Shown piece after piece: positions 8,123 to 16,899 of a DNA stretch of 64,000 nt. The position numbers and the translations under genes were made by a program. The notes beneath the pieces were generated by a model. The model had not been told where the DNA came from. It saw only the letters and a program-made list of their open reading frames with translations, and made no database searches. Source of the DNA: JAYFQE01 sp034927345 (GTDB lineage Bacteria; Bacillota; Clostridia; Saccharofermentanales; UBA5734); assembly GCA_034927345.1 (NCBI GenBank), contig JAYFQE010000010.1:13386-77385 (forward strand), read 5' to 3'. Positions within the stretch are counted from its first letter, which is position 1, and each line of letters starts with the position of its first letter.

Positions 8123-10189
8123 TCATTTTTTCAGAATGGATTCCATCAGATTGCGGGGAACTTCTTCGAAATGATTGATCTGCATCACGAAAGTTCCGCG
8201 GCCCTGAGTGCGCGAACGCAAAACGGTGGCATAGCCAAACATCTGCGACAGCGGAACCTTGGCGGTGATCGCCTTGACGCCCGAGCGGTCTTCCATGCCC
8301 TCAATCCGGCCGCGCCGGGCGCTTAAATCGCCCATGACGTCGCCCAGATAATCATCCGGCACGATAACATCCACACGCATGATCGGTTCCAGGAGAACCG
8401 GATCCGCTTTGCGGCAGCCATCTTTAAAGCCCATCGAACCGGCGATTTTAAAGGCCATTTCCGAAGAGTCGACTTCATGGAACGAACCGTCGACAACGGT
8501 CGCGCGAACGTCCACGACCGGATACCCGCCTAAAACGCCATTGCCCATAGCTTCCTGAATGCCGGCGTCGATCGGGGCGATAAATTCCTTGGGAATAGCG
8601 CCGCCGATAACCTTGTTGACGAATTCATAACCGGTACCGGGTTCCAGAGGCTCCAGCTCCAGTACGCAATGACCATATTGGCCATGGCCGCCGGACTGAC
8701 GAATGAATTTACCTTCGGCGCGGACCTTCTTACGGATGGTTTCCTTGTAGGCAACCTGGGGCGCGCCGACATTGGCTTCCACCTTAAATTCACGGAACAG
8801 GCGATCAACAATAATATCCAGATGCAGTTCGCCCATGCCGGCTATTAAAGTCTGACCGGTTTCCTGATCGGTATAAGTCCTGAAAGTCGGGTCTTCTTCC
8901 GCCAGTTTGGTCAGGGCGGCCATCATTTTTTCCTGACTAGCTTTAGATTTCGGTTCGATGGCCACTTGGATAACCGGTTCGGGGAATTCCATGGACTCGA
9001 GGATAATCGGATGGTCTTCATCGCACAGCGTATCGCCGGTTGTTGTGTCCTTAAGACCGACAGCCGCGGCAATATCGCCGGAATAGACCCTGTCAATATC
9101 CGCGCGGTGGTTGGCGTGCATCTGTAGAATGCGGCCAATACGCTCGCGTTTGTTTTTAACGGAGTTCATGACATATGATCCGGCATCCAGCGCTCCGGAA
9201 TAAACCCGGAAAAAGCACAATTTACCGACAAACGGGTCGACCATGATCTTAAATGCCAACGCCGAAAACGGCGTGTTGTCATCGGAATGGCGAACTTCTT
9301 CCTCATCCGTCTCAGGATTGACGCCGGTGATCGGCGGTATATCCAAAGGCGACGGCAAGTAGTCGACAATCGCGTCCAGCATCATCTGGACGCCTTTATT
9401 TTTGTACGATGATCCGCAGCAAACCGGTGTTATATGGCAGGCGATTGTCGCGCGGCGCAGAGCGACCTTCAATTCCGGGATTGAGATTTCTTCTCCCTCA
9501 AGGAATTTCTGTGTCAGTTCGTCGTCGGTTTCGGCAATCGATTCCACCATCCGGTCACGCCAGGATTTCGCCGATGCCAACATTTCTTCAGGGATATCTT
9601 TTTCCTGAATGTCTTTGCCCATGTCATCGCCATATACTTCCGCCTTCATGGTCATCAGGTCGATTATTCCGGAGAAGGTTTCTTCTTTGCCGATGGGCAG
9701 TTGAATCGGCACGGCATTGGTTCTGAGCCGTTGCTTCATCATATCCACGGCACGGTAAAAGTCGGCACCGAGAATATCCATTTTATTGACGTAAGCGATG
9801 CGGGGAACGCCGTAATGATCGGCCTGCCGCCAGACAGTCTCTGTCTGGGGCTCAACGCCGCCCTTTGCGCAGAACAGCGTGACGGCGCCGTCCAAAACGC
9901 GCAGTGAACGTTCGACCTCTACGGTAAAATCGACATGGCCCGGCGTATCGATGATATTGATGCGCTTGCCTTTCCATTGGGCGGTTGTCGCAGCGGAAGT
10001 AATGGTTATGCCCCGTTCCTGCTCCTGCTCCATCCAATCCATGGTTGCAGCGCCTTCATGGACTTCGCCGACTTTGTGGATTTTGCCTGTGTAAAACAAA
10101 ATCCGTTCGGTTGTCGTCGTCTTTCCGGCGTCGATATGGGCCATAATGCCGATATTCCTCGTATTTTCTAGCGAGAATTCTCTAGGCAT
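8123..10189 (-). CDS. fusA: Elongation factor G
   Basis: A 688-residue translocation GTPase. P-loop AHIDAGKTT at the N-terminus, RGITI switch, DTPGHVDF and NKMD are visible, then the domain II-V region with the SGGHGQYG segment of domain IV. GGAGGAG lies about 9 bases before the ATG. The order S12-S7-EF-G-EF-Tu is the classic str operon. The length is typical. Confidence 0.98.
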   Translation of the reverse strand: MPREFSLENTRNIGIMAHIDAGKTTTTERILFYTGKIHKVGEVHEGAATMDWMEQEQERGITITSAATTAQWKGKRINIIDTPGHVDFTVEVERSLRVLDGAVTLFCAKGGVEPQTETVWRQADHYGVPRIAYVNKMDILGADFYRAVDMMKQRLRTNAVPIQLPIGKEETFSGIIDLMTMKAEVYGDDMGKDIQEKDIPEEMLASAKSWRDRMVESIAETDDELTQKFLEGEEISIPELKVALRRATIACHITPVCCGSSYKNKGVQMMLDAIVDYLPSPLDIPPITGVNPETDEEEVRHSDDNTPFSALAFKIMVDPFVGKLCFFRVYSGALDAGSYVMNSVKNKRERIGRILQMHANHRADIDRVYSGDIAAAVGLKDTTTGDTLCDEDHPIILESMEFPEPVIQVAIEPKSKASQEKMMAALTKLAEEDPTFRTYTDQETGQTLIAGMGELHLDIIVDRLFREFKVEANVGAPQVAYKETIRKKVRAEGKFIRQSGGHGQYGHCVLELEPLEPGTGYEFVNKVIGGAIPKEFIAPIDAGIQEAMGNGVLGGYPVVDVRATVVDGSFHEVDSSEMAFKIAGSMGFKDGCRKADPVLLEPIMRVDVIVPDDYLGDVMGDLSARRGRIEGMEDRSGVKAITAKVPLSQMFGYATVLRSRTQGRGTFVMQINHFEEVPRNLMESILKK

Positions 10190-10210
10190 CCAGTAAAGCT
10201 CCTCCCTGAA

Positions 10211-10681
10211 TTACCATCTGTAATGAGCGAACGCACGGTTGGCGTCCGCCATACGGTGTACATCTTCTTTTTTCTTGAATGCTCCGCCGGTGCTGTTAAA
10301 AGCATCGACAATCTCAAAAGCGAGGCGTTCGCACATGGTGCGTTCGCTGCGGCTTCTGGCGGTCGCAACCAACCAGCGGAGTCCAAGGGTCTGCCGTCTC
10401 TCCGGCCGTACTTCAATCGGGACCTGATAGTTTGCGCCGCCTACGCGCCGGGCTTTTACCTCCAGCATAGGCATGATGTTCTCCAGGGCTTTGCTGAAAA
10501 CTTCCAGAGGATCCTGACTGGTACGCTCCTTGACAATATCAAAGGCGCCATAACAAATTTTCTGTGCTACGCCCTTTTTCCCGTCCAGCATAATGTTGTT
10601 GACCAGTTTGGTCACGCGAACATCATGATAGATTGGATCAGGAAGTACTTCTCTTGTTGGGACATGGCCTTTTCTTGGCAC
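10211..10681 (-). CDS. rpsG: 30S ribosomal protein S7
   Basis: A 156-residue primary 16S rRNA-binding protein of the 30S head. It begins PRKGHVPTREVLPDP and ends HRMADANRAFAHYRW, both S7 hallmarks. The start is GTG at 10681, with GAGGAGGG 7-8 bases upstream. The gene lies 21 bases before fusA and 148 bases after rpsL; that upstream gap holds a small hairpin. Confidence 0.97.
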   Translation of the reverse strand: MPRKGHVPTREVLPDPIYHDVRVTKLVNNIMLDGKKGVAQKICYGAFDIVKERTSQDPLEVFSKALENIMPMLEVKARRVGGANYQVPIEVRPERRQTLGLRWLVATARSRSERTMCERLAFEIVDAFNSTGGAFKKKEDVHRMADANRAFAHYRW

Positions 10682-10707
10682 TTGTCTTCCCTCCTCTCAT
10701 GATAATG

Positions 10708-10721
10708 CGGGCTCGTGCCCG
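10708..10721 (-). promoter_or_regulatory. Hairpin before rpsG, possible S7 autoregulatory site
   Basis: CGGGC/GCCCG arms with a 4-base loop lie about 27 bases upstream of the rpsG GTG, inside the unusually long rpsL-rpsG gap. In E. coli, S7 represses its own translation by binding the S12-S7 intercistronic region. Whether this hairpin plays that role is inference from position only. Confidence 0.25.
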
Positions 10722-10829
10722 ATACCATAGGTACTCACGATTTGGACCGTGTTTGTGCAGCTCATGCCATATCCACTTCCGTGTATGATGACAGTGTACT
10801 GATCACGCTATAGTCCAACCTGGCAGCTC

Positions 10830-11258
10830 CTATTTCTTAACTTTGGCTGCCTTGGGTCTCTTGGCGCCATACTTGGAGCGGCCTTGCAGCCGGTTGGCGA
10901 CACCAGCCGTATCCAGGGTACCCCGGATAATGTGGTAACGCACACCAGGCAGATCCTTAACCCTGCCGCCTTTGATCAAGACGACCGAGTGCTCCTGCAG
11001 GTTGTGTCCGATTCCCGGAATGTAGGCTGTAACCTCAATCTGGTTTGTCAGACGAACCCTGGCGACTTTCCGCAGCGCTGAATTCGGCTTCTTCGGCGTT
11101 ATTGTTTTAACAACCGTGCACACGCCGCGTTTCTGCGGTGAGGATAAATCAATCTCACGCTTTTTCAGCGTGTTCATACCCGATTGCAGAGCAGGTGAAG
11201 AAGACTTATAGCTCTTGGAAGATCTTCCCGTTTTAACCAATTGGTTGAACGTAGGCAT
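10830..11258 (-). CDS. rpsL: 30S ribosomal protein S12
   Basis: A 142-residue decoding-centre protein. It shows SPQKRGVCT, TPKKPNSALRK and GGRVKDLPGVRYH. The Lys residues equivalent to E. coli K42 (here K56) and K87 are unchanged, so no classical S12 streptomycin-resistance change is present. A ~13-residue insertion between SPAL and SPQKRG matches the Firmicutes type. The ATG at 11258 has AAGGAGG 7 bases upstream; the TTG at 11261 is disfavoured. First gene of the str operon. Confidence 0.97.
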   Translation of the reverse strand: MPTFNQLVKTGRSSKSYKSSSPALQSGMNTLKKREIDLSSPQKRGVCTVVKTITPKKPNSALRKVARVRLTNQIEVTAYIPGIGHNLQEHSVVLIKGGRVKDLPGVRYHIIRGTLDTAGVANRLQGRSKYGAKRPKAAKVKK

Positions 11259-11331
11259 CAATACACCTCCTTTCTTGATTATGCCGTCTTTTCAGGCGTT
11301 CTCCGGCTGTTTACCAAACCTTTGACCACAT

Positions 11332-11353
11332 AAAAAGACCCCCTGTGGGGTTT
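11332..11353 (-). terminator. Terminator-like hairpin in the str leader
   Basis: On the minus strand ACCCC-ACAG-GGGGT is followed by CTTTTT. The stem is only 5-7 bp, but the U tract is good. It could end readthrough from the gene at 11510-12787. Because it lies just after the predicted str start site, it could also act as a leader attenuator. Confidence 0.45.
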
Positions 11354-11363
11354 CAGGCAATTT

Positions 11364-11392
11364 AGTATATCACCGATCTTTCGAAAAGTAAA
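11364..11392 (-). promoter_or_regulatory. Promoter of the str operon
   Basis: On the minus strand, TTTACT (11392-11387), a 17-base spacer and TATACT (11369-11364) form a good housekeeping promoter about 105 bases before rpsL. The predicted start near 11357 lies only a few bases before a terminator-like hairpin. Confidence 0.6.
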
Positions 11393-11509
11393 ATATAATT
11401 TTACTTCTTAAATCCCTTCTTAAATGCCAAGTCAAACGCCGCTTGATAAATGGGGACGACGCGTTTAGTCCGGCACAGGCATAAAGTAAAATGGCAAATC
11501 ATGACGCCG

Positions 11510-12787
11510 TCAAAGCTGCGACTGGTAGATCTGCCGGCCCCATGAACCAATATCGTCCGCGAGTAAAAACATGGCGGCCGCGTGCATGCGGTTACCGGCT
11601 TTAATGTACCGGAGAATAGCTTTCTGCAAGTTGGTTGTCGCGTTCAGCTGCCGGATATCCGGCGATACCACGTGGAAAACCCGTTCAAAGGTCTGTTTGT
11701 CGTCAGACCGGATCGGATAAAGGTACAACTCCCGCTGAAAGCGGCTGATATTGGCGCTTTCATCCAATATTTGCTGCAGCTGCGGATCCAGAAGCCAGGA
11801 CAGGCAGACAAACGCGTGAATTTGTTTTTCCGGGAAATGAGTCTGAAAAAAGGTCAGCGCCTGTTTGATGGATTCTCCACAGGCCGCATGGTCCAGGCGG
11901 CCGTCTTCCGGAATGTGGACATCCAGAACGCCCATGCCGGGAGCCAGCACTTCCCGCCACTGATCCTTCATTAATACAACCGGCGTTCTTTGCGCATTGC
12001 CGTCGGGCGTGACCGGATAACCCTGAATCCGGTCATCCTGTTCGGTCAGGGTTGACGTCCAGGCATTCTGCCGGTCAAACATGCCGTTTGTTCCGTCGAC
12101 CTGACCGTCGCCGCGATAGGTCATCCCGCCGACCGAAAGCGCGCAGACGTGCCGGCCGGTTATCTGGCGGTAAGCTTTGACAGATCCGTAGAAATTAATA
12201 TAACAATACTGCAGCCGGCCGATTCGGAACAATTTGCCGAGAAAATGGCCATAAAGCCACCAATACTGGGCTAAGCCGTAACGGCCGTTTTTTCGGTTAT
12301 AATCATCCATCCAGATCCGGACATCGCTGAGCGTCGAACGCAAGATATCCGGACTAATCGCTTGTTTTTGGTAATAGGCGGCCATTTCCGGCAGTCCGGA
12401 CAAGATGATCAAGGCCGGCATCAATCCGGCCAGATTGGCCATCGCTTTGTAAGGTTCCGGCATCGTAAACCGTTCGCCGCCGTATTCGGTATCCGAATGA
12501 TAGAGCAGGACATGGTTGACCAGCAACAGCGCTTTTAAACCGGCGTTTGACTTGACCAGTTCCGCGGCCTGAGTCAGGGCGGCCAAAGAAGCCGCATCAA
12601 GCTGCAAGAATTCATTCATTTCCTGCAGATAGTCGCTGTCTAGAATTTCCAGTTCGGGTTGTTTATCCGAAATTTGCAGATCGGCCCATTTTTGTTGCCA
12701 AATTTCCGGTATCTGACGTTGATCAAGTCCCAAATCGATACAGATCCGGCTGAGATCTGCCTTGGTTTCTAAAGTTTCATGATTCAT
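11510..12787 (-). CDS. NAT_N/GNAT_C-like acyltransferase-domain protein
   Basis: A 425-residue soluble protein without signal peptide or membrane segments. The organisation matches a family I recall as 'acyltransferase domain-containing protein', with an alpha-helical NAT_N part (about 1-150) and a GNAT-like C-terminal part (about 155-300). Recognisable stretches are RNGRYGLAQYWWLYGHFLGK and DVHIPEDGRLDHAACGESI. The latter, with FPEKQIHAFVCLSWLLDPQL, resembles the conserved end of that family. Substrate is unknown. The ribosome site is weak. It stands alone, between the str operon and a divergent HAD gene. Confidence 0.6.
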   Translation of the reverse strand: MNHETLETKADLSRICIDLGLDQRQIPEIWQQKWADLQISDKQPELEILDSDYLQEMNEFLQLDAASLAALTQAAELVKSNAGLKALLLVNHVLLYHSDTEYGGERFTMPEPYKAMANLAGLMPALIILSGLPEMAAYYQKQAISPDILRSTLSDVRIWMDDYNRKNGRYGLAQYWWLYGHFLGKLFRIGRLQYCYINFYGSVKAYRQITGRHVCALSVGGMTYRGDGQVDGTNGMFDRQNAWTSTLTEQDDRIQGYPVTPDGNAQRTPVVLMKDQWREVLAPGMGVLDVHIPEDGRLDHAACGESIKQALTFFQTHFPEKQIHAFVCLSWLLDPQLQQILDESANISRFQRELYLYPIRSDDKQTFERVFHVVSPDIRQLNATTNLQKAILRYIKAGNRMHAAAMFLLADDIGSWGRQIYQSQL

Positions 12788-12897
12788 TCTATCATTCCAT
12801 CTCTGTTATAAAGGATCAATTGCTGCCTTTTAGTATAGCACAAGCATTCTGCCCATGCAGCATCAGCCTTTATAAATTTCAATATATATTCAGGCAA

Positions 12898-12926
12898 TTG
12901 CCAGCTAACCCGGCATCGGGTAAAAT
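12898..12926 (+). promoter_or_regulatory. Promoter of the HAD phosphatase gene
   Basis: TTGCCA (12898-12903), a 17-base spacer and TAAAAT (12921-12926) give five of six matches in both boxes, about 34 bases before the ribosome site of the gene starting at 12967. Confidence 0.65.
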
Positions 12927-12966
12927 AATTCCGGCCTGTTTTACAGGTTAACAAGGAGGCAATTGA

Positions 12967-13776
12967 ATGACTTATCGACTTTTGGTTCTGGATCTTGACG
13001 GAACATTGCTCCGTCAAGATAAATCGGTTTCCGACGCGAATCGCCAGTCCATACGCCTGGCGCGGCAAAACGGGGTTCGCGTTGTCTTGGCAACCGGCAG
13101 GCCGCCGGTTGGCACACGGGCAATCCAGAAAGCCCTGGGGCCGGAATGCGACGAGTATTTGATCGCCTTTAACGGGGCTTTAATCCAAAATCAGCATACC
13201 GGCGCCGTACTGAGCCGGCATCATCTATCCCGGACTGATTATGATCTGCTTGCGCCGCTGGTTCATTCACTGGGTCTGTTTTGCTATGCTTTCACCCAGG
13301 ATACCTGCCTTGCTCCGGAATGGCATGAAATCGTTGATATTGAACGCCGGGTCAATGGAATTGAGATCAAGATCCAGAAATTTGCCGATCTGCCGCCGGA
13401 AGAGCCATTGATCAAAATCATGGCGACAGGAACGCCCGAAGAACTGGACCGGGCCATGGCGGTGATTCCCCGGGTCTGGCGCGAACGCTACTCTGTCGTC
13501 CGCTCAGCGCCGATTCTGCTGGAATTTCTCCATCCTATGGCCAGCAAAGGGCAGGCGGTACGTGAATTGGCAGCCAATTTGGATATTGACCGCCAGGCTG
13601 TCATCTGCATCGGCGACGCCGGCAACGATGTCGATATGATCACTTTTGCCGGCCTCGGCGCAGCTATGGGCAACGCCACGACCGACGCCCTGGCTGCGGC
13701 CGACATCATCACCGCCAGCAATGAGCAAGACGGCGTGGCTCAAGTGATCAACCGATATATCCTGAGTCAGAACTGA
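12967..13776 (+). CDS. Cof-type HAD-superfamily phosphatase
   Basis: 269 residues. The HAD nucleophile motif DLDGTLL is at residues 9-15, the ATGR motif II follows, and the C-terminal GDAGNDVDM and GLGAAMGNA motifs mark the Cof/YidA-like IIB group with a large C2-type cap. These enzymes dephosphorylate small sugar phosphates, flavin or PLP; the substrate cannot be assigned. AAGGAGG lies 8 bases before the ATG. It converges on the hemolysin III gene with only a 3-base gap. Confidence 0.88.
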   Translation: MTYRLLVLDLDGTLLRQDKSVSDANRQSIRLARQNGVRVVLATGRPPVGTRAIQKALGPECDEYLIAFNGALIQNQHTGAVLSRHHLSRTDYDLLAPLVHSLGLFCYAFTQDTCLAPEWHEIVDIERRVNGIEIKIQKFADLPPEEPLIKIMATGTPEELDRAMAVIPRVWRERYSVVRSAPILLEFLHPMASKGQAVRELAANLDIDRQAVICIGDAGNDVDMITFAGLGAAMGNATTDALAAADIITASNEQDGVAQVINRYILSQN

Positions 13777-13779
13777 TAT

Positions 13780-14415
13780 TTAAAGAAAAACGGTAATCGC
13801 CAGAAAATGGCAGGCAGCGCCGGCGTTAACAAAAAAATGCCAGATAACATGGGCATAACGGCGGGATTGCGCGAAGAACAAGATACCGCCCGTATAGAAA
13901 ATGCCTCCGGCCAGGATCAGCCAGGCGAAGACCGGATTGGCTTGCCGGATGAAAACCGGCAGGCAGATCACAACAGCCCAGCCCATGAGTAAATAAAGTA
14001 CAGTCGACAAGATCCAGGTCAGCCGGTTCTTTTTGAAGGCCAGGACCTTAAAAAGAATTCCAACGAGAACCAGAATCCATTCCATAATCAGAATAGATTG
14101 TCCGGTCCGGCCGCCAATAACCGCGATGGCGATCGGCGTGTAACTGCCGGCTATGGCGAAAAAAATGGCCATATGATCCAGCCGGTTCAAAACTTTTTTA
14201 GCTGCGCCGCCGGCCGGCAGCCCATGATAAACAGCTGAAACGCCAAACATCAAAATCAGGCAGCCGCAGAAGACCGCTACGCCGACGCCGTTGCGTAACG
14301 AAACGCGGCCGGCATTCCAGACTGCCCAGGGAAGCATGAGCATAACAGCCGCAGCCATGATTCCATGGGTCAGGACATTTAAATGCTCCTCATACTTGGT
14401 TTGCGCATAAGCCAC
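13780..14415 (-). CDS. Hemolysin III family (HlyIII/PAQR-like) membrane protein
   Basis: About 211 residues with seven hydrophobic segments. Family residues are visible: EEHLNVLTHG at the start (conserved E and H), YHGLP with LDHMAIFFAIAGSYTPIA in the middle, and HVIWHFFVNAGAACHF at the end. These supply the conserved metal-binding His/Asp set. The start is taken as GTG at 14415 because GGAGG ends exactly 8 bases upstream; a longer TTG-started frame to 14433 would contain that site. Function in bacteria is poorly defined; lytic activity should not be assumed. Confidence 0.85.
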   Translation of the reverse strand: MAYAQTKYEEHLNVLTHGIMAAAVMLMLPWAVWNAGRVSLRNGVGVAVFCGCLILMFGVSAVYHGLPAGGAAKKVLNRLDHMAIFFAIAGSYTPIAIAVIGGRTGQSILIMEWILVLVGILFKVLAFKKNRLTWILSTVLYLLMGWAVVICLPVFIRQANPVFAWLILAGGIFYTGGILFFAQSRRYAHVIWHFFVNAGAACHFLAITVFL

Positions 14416-14542
14416 AATGTCTTCCTCCAGCAAAGCTATACCCGAATATCATCAAGTTTCTCTTACGTTATTTATTGTATTCTGTCATATAGTTATCATT
14501 ATTATATGTAATAGCATGAGATATTATATTTAACAAGCCAGC

Positions 14543-14564
14543 GGCCGGCATCTTGTTGCCGGCC
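14543..14564. repeat. Perfect inverted repeat GGCCGGCA/TGCCGGCC
   Basis: Eight-base arms with a 6-base loop in the intergenic region between divergent hlyIII and the serine hydrolase gene. No U tract follows on either strand, so a terminator is unlikely. A protein-binding dyad or simply a stable leader hairpin are both possible. Confidence 0.4.
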
Positions 14565-14643
14565 ATAAAATGAGCGATAATTAAGCTCACACAAAGTGTT
14601 GAGACGGCGGCAATATCGATAAAATTTTACAAGGAGGCAGGTT

Positions 14644-15831
14644 ATGAAGGAATCAACCCGTTTTGATTTTTCCCATACCAGACATTTACTTGAACGTTAT
14701 GTCCAGCTGGGTTCGATTGCGGGCGCAAGTCTGCAAGTCACACAGCATGGTGAAACTATTTTAGCAACACAAGTTGGATACGCAGATCGCGAACGTCAGA
14801 AAATTATGACGTCGGATACCATTTTTCGCATTTTTTCCATGACCAAGCCTCTGACGGTTGTTTGCTTTCTCCTGTTGTGCGAGCAAGGCCTTGTTCATGT
14901 GAATGATCCGGTCAGCGCCTATCTGCCGGGATTCCGGGACACAAAGGTCTGGGTCCCCCAAGGCCAGCAGTGGACGGCGGAACCGGCGGAACGTGAACTG
15001 ACGCTGCATCACCTCCTGACTATGACTTCGGGTATTCCCTATCCGCATGATCCATCGCCGGCCAGCCAGTCGATAACGGCGTTGCTGAAGAAAGCCGCCG
15101 CCGCCGCGGCAGCCGGCCAAGTCATCGATTTGCCGGCTCTCGCCAATCATGTCGGCGCCATTCCGCTGAATTTCCAGCCGGGTTCCCACTGGCTGTATGG
15201 CTTATCGCTGGATATTATCGGAGCTGTCATCGAAGTTGTTTCCGGCAAGAAATTGAGTTGTTTCATGCAGGAGCAGCTGCTGGATCCGCTGGGCATGAAA
15301 GAGACCGGTTTCCAGATCAAGCCGGAGAGTATGGAACGTCTGGCCGGCCTTTATGCCGAGAAAGAAGGCGTGCTGATCGGCGACGCGCCCAATGATCTGA
15401 CTCCGGGCGACCCCTGCCAGCCGCCGATGATCGAGTACGGCGGAGCAGGACTCTTCAGCACCCGCTCGGATTATACCCGATTTGCCCGGATGCTTCTGGG
15501 CGGTGGCACGCTGGAAGGCTGCCGTATCCTCAGCAGCAAGTCGGTTGATCTGATGCGCAGCAATCATCTCGGCCAAGTCCAGATCGCTGATTATAACTGG
15601 GATACTTTGAAAGGATATGGCTACGGTCTTGGTGTCCGCTGTCTGCTGGATCCGATCCCGGCCGGCACGATGGTCAAGCCCGGCGAATTCGGCTGGGACG
15701 GCGCCGCAGGAACCTGGTTCAGCGTTGATCCCAATGAGGATATGACCATCGTCTACATGGTCCAGCGATTCCCGGCTAATCATATCCGCTTCATCCCGCG
15801 GCTGCAGGCAACCATTTATGCCGCGCTTTGA
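14644..15831 (+). CDS. Serine hydrolase of the beta-lactamase class C/esterase family
   Basis: 395 residues. The catalytic SxxK motif is SMTK at 65-68 (in FRIFSMTKPL), and a Tyr of the second motif lies in HWLYGLSLD. There is no signal peptide, so the protein is probably cytoplasmic. That argues for an esterase or peptidase of the EstB type rather than a secreted beta-lactamase. AAGGAGG lies 7 bases before the ATG. The downstream YhhN gene follows after 30 bases and may be co-transcribed. Confidence 0.85.
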   Translation: MKESTRFDFSHTRHLLERYVQLGSIAGASLQVTQHGETILATQVGYADRERQKIMTSDTIFRIFSMTKPLTVVCFLLLCEQGLVHVNDPVSAYLPGFRDTKVWVPQGQQWTAEPAERELTLHHLLTMTSGIPYPHDPSPASQSITALLKKAAAAAAAGQVIDLPALANHVGAIPLNFQPGSHWLYGLSLDIIGAVIEVVSGKKLSCFMQEQLLDPLGMKETGFQIKPESMERLAGLYAEKEGVLIGDAPNDLTPGDPCQPPMIEYGGAGLFSTRSDYTRFARMLLGGGTLEGCRILSSKSVDLMRSNHLGQVQIADYNWDTLKGYGYGLGVRCLLDPIPAGTMVKPGEFGWDGAAGTWFSVDPNEDMTIVYMVQRFPANHIRFIPRLQATIYAAL

Positions 15832-15861
15832 ATCAATAAGGATCACGCAGGAGGACAGCCT

Positions 15862-16491
15862 ATGGAATGGATTGCCCTGGGTTTGTTTGGAATCGATTTG
15901 ATCATACACCTGACCTGGCCGCGCCATTCGATCATCACAAAATGCCTGTTGATACCTTTACTGACGGTCTATTATCTTCTGGCGGCCAGCCAGGCCGGTT
16001 TATTTGTCTTGCTGGCTTTAGCTGCCTGCTTTATGGGCGATTTGCTGCTTGCCCTGTCCGGCCGCAGCGGGTTTTTCATAACCGGTCTGCTGTTCTTTAT
16101 GAGCGGCCATTTTCTGTATGCCGTCCATTTGCTGCAATCAACCCGGTTCTTGCAGGATCTGCCCGTTTGGGGATGCCTGCTGGTTTTGCCGTATCTCTTG
16201 TATCTGGCCTGGCTGTATGTTCGGCTGCGTCGATCTATGGGACCGATGCTGCCTTGCTTCTGGATCTATGGCCCGGCTATCTGCGGGATGAGTTTTCTCT
16301 GCCTGACCCGCGTCTTTTCTTATGCGGGCCCGGCTTTCTGGCTGCCCTTGCTTGGTTCAATCCTGTTTATCGCCTCAGATACGATGCTTGCTCTCCACCA
16401 TTTTCGCAAACCGCTTGATCATGCCGATTTGAAAATCATGTCGACTTATGGACTGGCCCAGTTGTTTTTGATTCTGGGTTTAGCCGCTTGA
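15862..16491 (+). CDS. YhhN family membrane protein (lysoplasmalogenase-like)
   Basis: 209 residues with about eight hydrophobic segments. The family pattern appears as ACFMGDLLLAL, GLLFFMSGHFLYAVHLL and LFIASDTMLAL. YhhN/TMEM86 proteins hydrolyse the vinyl ether of lysoplasmalogens. Plasmalogens occur in many anaerobes, so the assignment is plausible here, but activity is family-level inference. AGGAGG precedes the ATG by 11 bases. Confidence 0.82.
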   Translation: MEWIALGLFGIDLIIHLTWPRHSIITKCLLIPLLTVYYLLAASQAGLFVLLALAACFMGDLLLALSGRSGFFITGLLFFMSGHFLYAVHLLQSTRFLQDLPVWGCLLVLPYLLYLAWLYVRLRRSMGPMLPCFWIYGPAICGMSFLCLTRVFSYAGPAFWLPLLGSILFIASDTMLALHHFRKPLDHADLKIMSTYGLAQLFLILGLAA

Positions 16492-16532
16492 CGATCAGGC
16501 GATAAACAAAGTGTCTGTCTTTGCCACAACCC

Positions 16533-16562
16533 TTTACCGCTGCTCCGCGAATAAGATAAGAT
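16533..16562 (+). promoter_or_regulatory. Candidate promoter of the hydrogenase operon
   Basis: TTTACC (16533-16538), 18-base spacer and TAAGAT (16557-16562), four of six matches each, 51 bases before the ATG of the NuoE-like gene. Confidence 0.35.
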
Positions 16563-16613
16563 AGATATGACAAGAGCAGCCGTTTAGAAAGAGATATTGA
16601 TCAGGAGGACCCT

Positions 16614-16889
16614 ATGGCCAAAATTATTGTCGAGGTCTGCGCCGGAACTTATTGCACGATGCTGGGATCTATGGATATTATCGACGCGATTGCTTCGTTG
16701 ACGGAAATCCGGCATGAACATGATCCTGAATGCGAGATCGAAGTGAAGGCGATTCCCTGCCCGGGCTTATGTGAACAAGGCCGGCGCGCTCCATTGGTTA
16801 TTGTCAACGGCACGCCGATTTTTCAGGCTGACAGCGAAACAGTCATGGCTATGATCCTGGATCAGGCCAAATGCGGCGGCAGCCGATGA
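16614..16889 (+). CDS. Small NuoE-like (thioredoxin-fold) [2Fe-2S] protein
   Basis: 91 residues. Cys9, Cys14, Cys49 and Cys53 (CAGTYC ... CPGLC) form the ligand pattern of the thioredoxin-like [2Fe-2S] domain found in NuoE/HymA. Only that domain is present, so it is a stand-alone electron carrier. AGGAGG precedes the ATG. The hydrogenase gene begins 10 bases after its stop, so it most likely passes electrons to or from the hydrogenase. Confidence 0.8.
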   Translation: MAKIIVEVCAGTYCTMLGSMDIIDAIASLTEIRHEHDPECEIEVKAIPCPGLCEQGRRAPLVIVNGTPIFQADSETVMAMILDQAKCGGSR

Positions 16890-16899
16890 GGTACGCCCC

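Noticed and set aside
10682..10829. A tRNA gene in the rpsL-rpsG gap
   Set aside because: No cloverleaf or TTCGA-type T-arm could be formed; only a small hairpin is seen.
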